Source: Thermoleophilia bacterium
GTDB lineage: Bacteria; Actinomycetota; Thermoleophilia; Miltoncostaeales; Miltoncostaeaceae
Length of the DNA: 33,323 nt
NCBI GenBank assembly: GCA_020848615.1
Contig: JADLHW010000082.1
Location: 1 to 33,323, forward strand
Reading direction: 5' to 3'
Part shown: positions 29,440 to 33,323 of the stretch, in pieces
Position numbering within the stretch: the first letter of the stretch is position 1
Layout: every line of letters begins with the position of its first letter
The notes under the pieces: model-generated
What the model was told of the DNA's origin: nothing
Database searches by the model: none
The model's input: only the letters and a program-made list of their open reading frames with translations
Position numbers and translations under genes: made by a program

Positions 29440-31440
29440 GCCCGGGACGGGCTCGCCCTCACGGCCGCACACGCGCCGCCCGTCGGGCGCGATGCGCGGC
29501 CCGAAGCAGTCCCTCGGCGCGCGCCTCGCGAGGAGGCGCAGGCCGTTGAGGGTCACGATCACGGTGGAGCCCTCATGGCCCAGCACGCCGAGGGGCAGCG
29601 GCAGCGACGCCACGAGGGTGCCGATCACCAGGATGCAGATCGTCCCGAGTCCCAGGATGAGGTTCGCGCGCAGGCGCCGCCGGGTCGCGCGCGCCACCTG
29701 GACCCCGAACGACAGGCGCTCGAGGCGGTCGGACATCAGGACGACGTCACCGGCCTCCAGGGCCTGGTCGGCGCCCCGCCCGCCCATCGCGACCCCGACC
29801 TCCGCGGCGGCGAGCGCCGGGGCGTCGTTGATGCCGTCGCCCACCATCATCACCCGCTCACCGCCCGCCTGGAGGGCCCGCACCATGGCGAGCTTGTCCT
29901 CCGGCGACATGTGGGCGTGGGCCTCCTCGATGCCCAGCCGGTCGCACACGAACCGGACGGCGTCGTCGTGGTCGCCGGACACCACCACGGGCCGGCACCC
30001 GGCGTCGCGCATCGCGGCGATGGCGGCGCCGGCCTGGGGTCGCACCTGGTCCGCGGCGCCCAGCACCCCCACGGGCTCGCCGTCGCGGCACACCACCAGC
30101 CGGGTGGCGTGGGCGGGGAGCGCGTCCGCGGGGACCTCGGCACCGCGCGCGGCGACGGCGGAGGGCGACAGCACCTCCACCAGGCCGTCGCCGACCGCTG
30201 CGCTCACCCCGGCGCCCGGCAGGGCGCGGTGCCCACTGTGGCCGGGGACGGTGACGCCGGCGTTCGCGGCGGCCCTGGCCACGGCGCCCGCCAGCGGGTG
30301 CAGCGACCCGGCCTCCGCCGCGGCGGCGAGGGCGAGCACCTCCTCGCGGCCGGCCCCGCCGAGCGGCGTGCACCCCACCACCTCCGGCGCGCCCGCGGTG
30401 AGGGTCCCGGTCTTGTCCAGGCACACGACGTTCGCGGTGCCCAGGTGGTCGAGGGCGTCGGCGCCCTTCACCAGCACGCCCGCCCGGGCGGCCGCGGCGA
30501 GGCCGGCCAGGGTCGTCGCCGGCAGGCCGATCGCGAGCGCGCACGGGCTCATGACCACCAGCAGGGTCATGGCCTGCAGGAAGGCGTCGGGGAAGTCCCG
30601 GCCCAGGCCCAGCAGCGCCAGCAGGGCGACCCCGGTGACCGCGAGGACCGCCAGGACGTAGCGGCTGAGCCACCGCTCCACGACCGACACCACGCCGGTG
30701 TGCCGCTCCCGGGCGTCGGCGACGAGGCCGATGATGCGCGCGAGGGTGCTGTCGTCGGCGGCACGTTCCACGACGCACTCCACGGCGGCCTCCAGCACGA
30801 TGGCGCCGGCCGGCACGGCGGCGCCGGGTGCGAGCGGCACCGGTTCGGACTCGCCGGTGAGGGCCGACACGTCCGCCGAACCCACGCCGGTCGCGACGCG
30901 CGCATCGACCCCGAGGCGCTCCCCGGGCCGCACGCGCACCCGCATGCCGGGCCGGACATCCTCGATGGGCGTGTCACGGTCGGTCCCGTCCTCGCCGATC
31001 ACGCGGGCGGCCCCGGGCCGCAGGTCCATGAGGGAGCGCACGGCACCCTCGGTGCGGGCGAGGGAGATCTCCTCCAGCACGCTGCCGAGGCTGAACAGCA
31101 CCAGCAGGATCGCGCCCTCCGGCCAGGCGCCGATTGATGCGGCCCCCGCGGCGGCGAGCAACATGAGCGCGTCGACGCTCACCCGCCCCTCCCGCGCGGC
31201 CGCCACGGTGGGCATCACGGCGCCGGCGCCGCCGGCCACCAGGGCGATGGCGAACAGCGGCCAGCCGGGCGCATCCACGAGCGGCGCGAGGAGGCCGAGG
31301 CCGGTGGCGAGCACGGCGATCACCACGCGGATGACGCCGCCGCGCACCTCCGCGATGGCGCCGGCCAGCGGCGATGGCGCCCGGGAGGCCGCATCGGTGC
31401 AGGCGCAGGGCGCCGCCGGTGCTGGGGCGGTGGTGGTCAC
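29437..31440 (-). CDS. P1B-type heavy-metal-transporting ATPase, P1B-4 (SPC) class
   Basis: Membrane pump (667 aa) that exports metal ions using ATP. It has the actuator loop TGES (195-198), the ion-site motif SPC (298-300) in MSPCALAIGLP, phosphorylation D342 in DKTGTLT, the HP dipeptide (381-382) and the hinge GDGINDAP (535-542). Near the C terminus it has HEGSTVIVTLNGLRLL (622-637). SPC together with HEG(G/S)T defines the P1B-4 group, known for Co, Fe or Zn export. There is no N-terminal HMA domain, only two cysteines (C12, C14), and the C-terminal tail has two more (in RDCFGP and RRVCGRE). The start is GTG 31438-31440, with a poor ribosome-binding site. Confidence 0.93.
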   Translation of the reverse strand: MTTTAPAPAAPCACTDAASRAPSPLAGAIAEVRGGVIRVVIAVLATGLGLLAPLVDAPGWPLFAIALVAGGAGAVMPTVAAAREGRVSVDALMLLAAAGAASIGAWPEGAILLVLFSLGSVLEEISLARTEGAVRSLMDLRPGAARVIGEDGTDRDTPIEDVRPGMRVRVRPGERLGVDARVATGVGSADVSALTGESEPVPLAPGAAVPAGAIVLEAAVECVVERAADDSTLARIIGLVADARERHTGVVSVVERWLSRYVLAVLAVTGVALLALLGLGRDFPDAFLQAMTLLVVMSPCALAIGLPATTLAGLAAAARAGVLVKGADALDHLGTANVVCLDKTGTLTAGAPEVVGCTPLGGAGREEVLALAAAAEAGSLHPLAGAVARAAANAGVTVPGHSGHRALPGAGVSAAVGDGLVEVLSPSAVAARGAEVPADALPAHATRLVVCRDGEPVGVLGAADQVRPQAGAAIAAMRDAGCRPVVVSGDHDDAVRFVCDRLGIEEAHAHMSPEDKLAMVRALQAGGERVMMVGDGINDAPALAAAEVGVAMGGRGADQALEAGDVVLMSDRLERLSFGVQVARATRRRLRANLILGLGTICILVIGTLVASLPLPLGVLGHEGSTVIVTLNGLRLLARRAPRDCFGPRIAPDGRRVCGREGEPVPG

Positions 31441-31522
31441 AACGGCTTCTTCGGCGCGCGGGATGGTGCAACCGAGCGTACGCGCAAGGGCCGCCGCCCC
31501 ACGCGTTCCTGGGGAAACCCTT

Positions 31523-31558
31523 ACTCCCCGGTGCGCCCGCGCGTGGACCCCGGGGAGT
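31523..31558 (-). terminator. Hairpin after the Tim44-domain gene
   Basis: ACTCCCCGG and CCGGGGAGT are perfect 9-base arms around an 18-base GC-rich loop. On the minus strand it begins nine bases after the Tim44-protein stop and is followed by AAGGGTTTCC. It probably separates that gene from the metal ATPase gene. Confidence 0.45.
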
Positions 31559-31567
31559 CGGCGCCGG

Positions 31568-32944
31568 TCAGGGCACCGGCACGGCGTTCGCGAGCCGCCA
31601 CGGGGTCGTGTCGGGGGGCTCCTGGAGGGTCATGGTCCAGTGCTCGGTGAACCGGGCCGGGCGCATGTCGGAACCGGCGATGGCGTCCGCCGTGTCCCGG
31701 TCCTGGATGAACCGCACGCCCCGCAGGCGCACCTCGACGTCCACCCGGGCGGGCGTCGAGGCGGCGTCCACGCGGGTGATGTGGATGGCCTCGACGTGCG
31801 GGCCGCGCACCACGAGGCGGTGCCGGTCGTCGCCGTCCGGGCGCAGGAGATCCGCCGCGGCGGCCGGGGTCGCGACCTGGAGCAGCGCGTCGTCGTCGCC
31901 GTCCACGGCCGCGGCCCACGCGGCGACGGCGCGGCGGGCGGCGGCCTCGATGACGCCCGGGTCGAACCGCTCGTCGCTCAGCGAGATGTCGCGGGCGGCG
32001 GCGAGGGCGGAACCGTCGAAGTCGACGTCGGCGACCTCCGGGAGGGTGAAGCCCTCGGGGATGCGGTCCTCCACGGCGAGGCCGGTGAGCTCCCGGTCCG
32101 GCATGGCGGGGTCGTCGGCGGGGTCGGCGACCACCGGATCGGTGAGGTTGTGGGTGCCCTCGCGGTCCTGCTCGATCGACATCAGCGTCCAGCGGTCACC
32201 GGTGCGCTCCAGCGTCCAGTACTCCCGCAGGCCCGTTTCGGTGGTCTGGGAACCGTCGTGGTTGATGATCCTCCCGGTCCGGTCGACCACGTGGTCGTCG
32301 AGCGTGGCCGAGATCCGGACGACGACGCGGTCGTCCTCGGTGCCCGCAACGTTCGTGAGCCCCACGTACTCGACGCCGACGGGGCCCTTCACCACCACGA
32401 CGTTGTGCCACCCCTTGGCCGCGAAGTCGTCCAGGCGGCGCTTCCATTCGACCATCAGGTCGGAACCCACCGCCGCCGACAGGGCACCGGTGTCGCGCGC
32501 GCTCCACGCGCGCTGGATGTCGCCGAACAGGGCCTCGGCGTCCGGGATGACCCGCTCGGGGGCGAATGCCGGGTCGTCCTCGGCGGCGACGCGGGCCCTG
32601 CCCGCGACGTCCGCGGTGCGCCTGCCGCGCAGGCCGGCGGTGGCCCGGTCGGCGGCCTTCGCGGCGGCGACGGTCCACCGGGCGATCGCCTGCCGCTTGC
32701 GGTGCACCGCAAAGGCGATGACCGTCGCCCCGACGATGAAGATGATGAGGATCCGCGGGTCGCCGCCCCCGCCGCCGGTGCCGCCACCTCCGCCGCCGCC
32801 CCCGATGCCGCCGCCGCCACCGCCGCCACCGCCGCCCCCGCCGCCGAACCCGCCGGAACCGCCGCCGGCGGCCCCCAGGAGCCGCGCCGGTGCGGTGAGC
32901 ACGAGCAGGGCCAGGGCGGCGGGAAGCGTGCAGAGGGGTCTCAT
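31568..32944 (-). CDS. Membrane-anchored protein with two Tim44-like domains and a polyglycine linker
   Basis: Protein of 458 aa. Residues 1-25 (RPLCTLPAALALLVLTAPA) are a signal peptide or first membrane segment. Residues 27-61 are almost all glycine. Residues 65-80 (ILIIFIVGATVIAFAV) are a membrane helix followed by a basic stretch (HRKRQ). The C-terminal part has a Tim44-type fold (about 125-275, with EALFGDIQRAWSARD and LREYWTLERTGDRWTLMSIEQD). A second unit (about 320-458) repeats the pattern with VIEAAARRAVAAWAAAVDG and FTEHWTMTLQEP. Bacterial Tim44-like proteins are membrane-linked; their role is mostly unknown. ATG 32942-32944 gives the signal peptide; an upstream open frame is not coding. 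Confidence 0.88.
   Translation of the reverse strand: MRPLCTLPAALALLVLTAPARLLGAAGGGSGGFGGGGGGGGGGGGGIGGGGGGGGTGGGGGDPRILIIFIVGATVIAFAVHRKRQAIARWTVAAAKAADRATAGLRGRRTADVAGRARVAAEDDPAFAPERVIPDAEALFGDIQRAWSARDTGALSAAVGSDLMVEWKRRLDDFAAKGWHNVVVVKGPVGVEYVGLTNVAGTEDDRVVVRISATLDDHVVDRTGRIINHDGSQTTETGLREYWTLERTGDRWTLMSIEQDREGTHNLTDPVVADPADDPAMPDRELTGLAVEDRIPEGFTLPEVADVDFDGSALAAARDISLSDERFDPGVIEAAARRAVAAWAAAVDGDDDALLQVATPAAAADLLRPDGDDRHRLVVRGPHVEAIHITRVDAASTPARVDVEVRLRGVRFIQDRDTADAIAGSDMRPARFTEHWTMTLQEPPDTTPWRLANAVPVP
32762..32866 (-). repeat. GGN-triplet repeat coding for the polyglycine linker
   Basis: About 105 bases of almost pure glycine codons (GGC/GGG/GGT) inside the Tim44-domain gene. This low-complexity tract is prone to slippage and to sequencing or assembly error, so its exact length is uncertain. 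Confidence 0.8.
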
Positions 32945-33082
32945 GTGCTCATCGGTCGGCGGCCGTCGCGGCGCGCGGTGGCAAGGGCTGGGCCGATGGT
33001 GCCCCACGCCGGCGGTTTCGTCGAGTGGCCCGGCCCGAGGGCGGTCCGGGCGCCACCGGACGGCCGGCGGGACGGGACGGAC

Positions 33083-33088
33083 TACGCT
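33083..33088 (+). promoter_or_regulatory. Possible -10 for the deazaflavin oxidoreductase gene
   Basis: TACGCT on the plus strand lies 24 bases before the GTG start and would give a short leader containing the GGGAGG ribosome-binding site. It stands in the 168-base divergent space beside the Tim44-domain gene. Confidence 0.35.
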
Positions 33089-33112
33089 CGGGGTATCGGA
33101 AGGGAGGACATC

Positions 33113-33323
33113 GTGAGCGACACGGACGCACGGGCATCGCGCCTCCCGCCCCGCCGGCTCATCCGCCCGCTCTGGGCGGGGCATCGCGCGGTGTACCGCA
33201 TCACCGGGCGCAGGGTCGGCCTGTGGCGCACCCGCACGGGCCGGGACCGGCGGGCGATCGTCGCCCACGTGGAGGACGCGATGAACGGCTGGGCGGATCC
33301 CAGGCGGGCGTGGTGGCGCAACC
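33113..33323 (+). CDS. Deazaflavin (F420)-dependent nitroreductase/quinone reductase-like protein, N-terminal part
   Basis: The first 70 codons of a gene that runs off the right edge. GTG 33113-33115 has GGGAGG six bases upstream, one of the best ribosome-binding sites in the window. The start SRLPPRRLIRPL, the segment HRAVYRITGRRVGLWR and the later AMNGWADPRRAWWRN resemble the F420H2-dependent DUF385 family, which reduces quinones or nitro compounds. Compared with my memory of the family, short pieces seem missing after GLWR and between HVED and AMNGW, although the frame is intact. This suggests, but does not prove, F420 use. Confidence 0.7.
   Translation, partial: MSDTDARASRLPPRRLIRPLWAGHRAVYRITGRRVGLWRTRTGRDRRAIVAHVEDAMNGWADPRRAWWRN

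Noticed and set aside
32762-32866. Triplet repeat as a possible CRISPR or tandem-repeat locus
   Set aside because: It is a simple GGN codon run that encodes glycine; there are no spacers.

Overview
This is a chromosomal window from a very high-GC bacterium, most likely an Actinomycetota member and plausibly of class Thermoleophilia. That assignment is an inference. It rests on the block infC-rpmI-rplT-rRNA methyltransferase-pheS-pheT-argC-argJ...argB-argD, abundant GTG starts, an orphan RsbW-type ATPase, secreted proteins with Ig-like tails, Tim44-domain and F420-type deazaflavin oxidoreductase genes, and several apparently leaderless genes. I saw no rRNA, tRNA, CRISPR array, transposase, phage or plasmid gene.

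Layout. (1) 1-4228: the start of an unknown minus-strand gene, a plus-strand anti-sigma-type ATPase, and a MacB/FtsX-type ABC transporter (permease plus ATPase, minus strand). (2) 4317-16619, all minus strand and read right to left: infC, rpmI, rplT, an SpoU-type methyltransferase, pheS, pheT, argC and argJ form a tightly packed translation-plus-arginine operon. A possible 51-aa gene and a 2.2-kb gene for a secreted seven-repeat FG-GAP beta-propeller follow, and then argB-argD. The propeller gene interrupts the usual argCJBD order. (3) 16800-18234: an iron-dependent alcohol dehydrogenase/maleylacetate reductase-like gene and an HU gene, separated by strong hairpins. (4) 18497-24620: a secreted subtilisin with Ig-like domains, a 140-aa unknown protein, a divergent glutamyl-tRNA reductase, a cold-shock protein and a DEAD-box RNA helicase that converge on one strong terminator, and a small Cys-rich zinc-ribbon protein. 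(5) 24645-28981: a five-gene minus-strand operon (MarR regulator, VOC protein, FAD monooxygenase, shortened VOC protein, D-2-hydroxyacid dehydrogenase) divergent from a zinc alcohol dehydrogenase. (6) 29019-33323: a four-helix membrane protein, a P1B-4-type metal-exporting ATPase, a membrane protein with two apparent Tim44-like domains behind a polyglycine linker, and the start of a deazaflavin-dependent oxidoreductase gene.

How the genes work together. The central block ties initiation factor 3, two ribosomal proteins, an RNA methyltransferase and phenylalanyl-tRNA synthetase to the acetylated steps of arginine synthesis, mostly through 4-bp stop/start overlaps. The cold-shock protein and the helicase are a plausible RNA-remodelling pair. 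The MarR cluster looks like an inducible oxidative or detoxification pathway: its divergent promoters appear to overlap, and an imperfect palindrome lies at the ADH transcription start. The substrate cannot be named from sequence.

The points most worth a second look are the MarR cluster, the propeller gene inside the arg block, a C-terminal module apparently shared by the propeller protein and the subtilisin, in-frame shortening of two enzymes, a CTG start on the helicase, and the eroded nucleotide-binding loop in the HemA homologue. All assignments are from reading motifs by eye; no database search was run.
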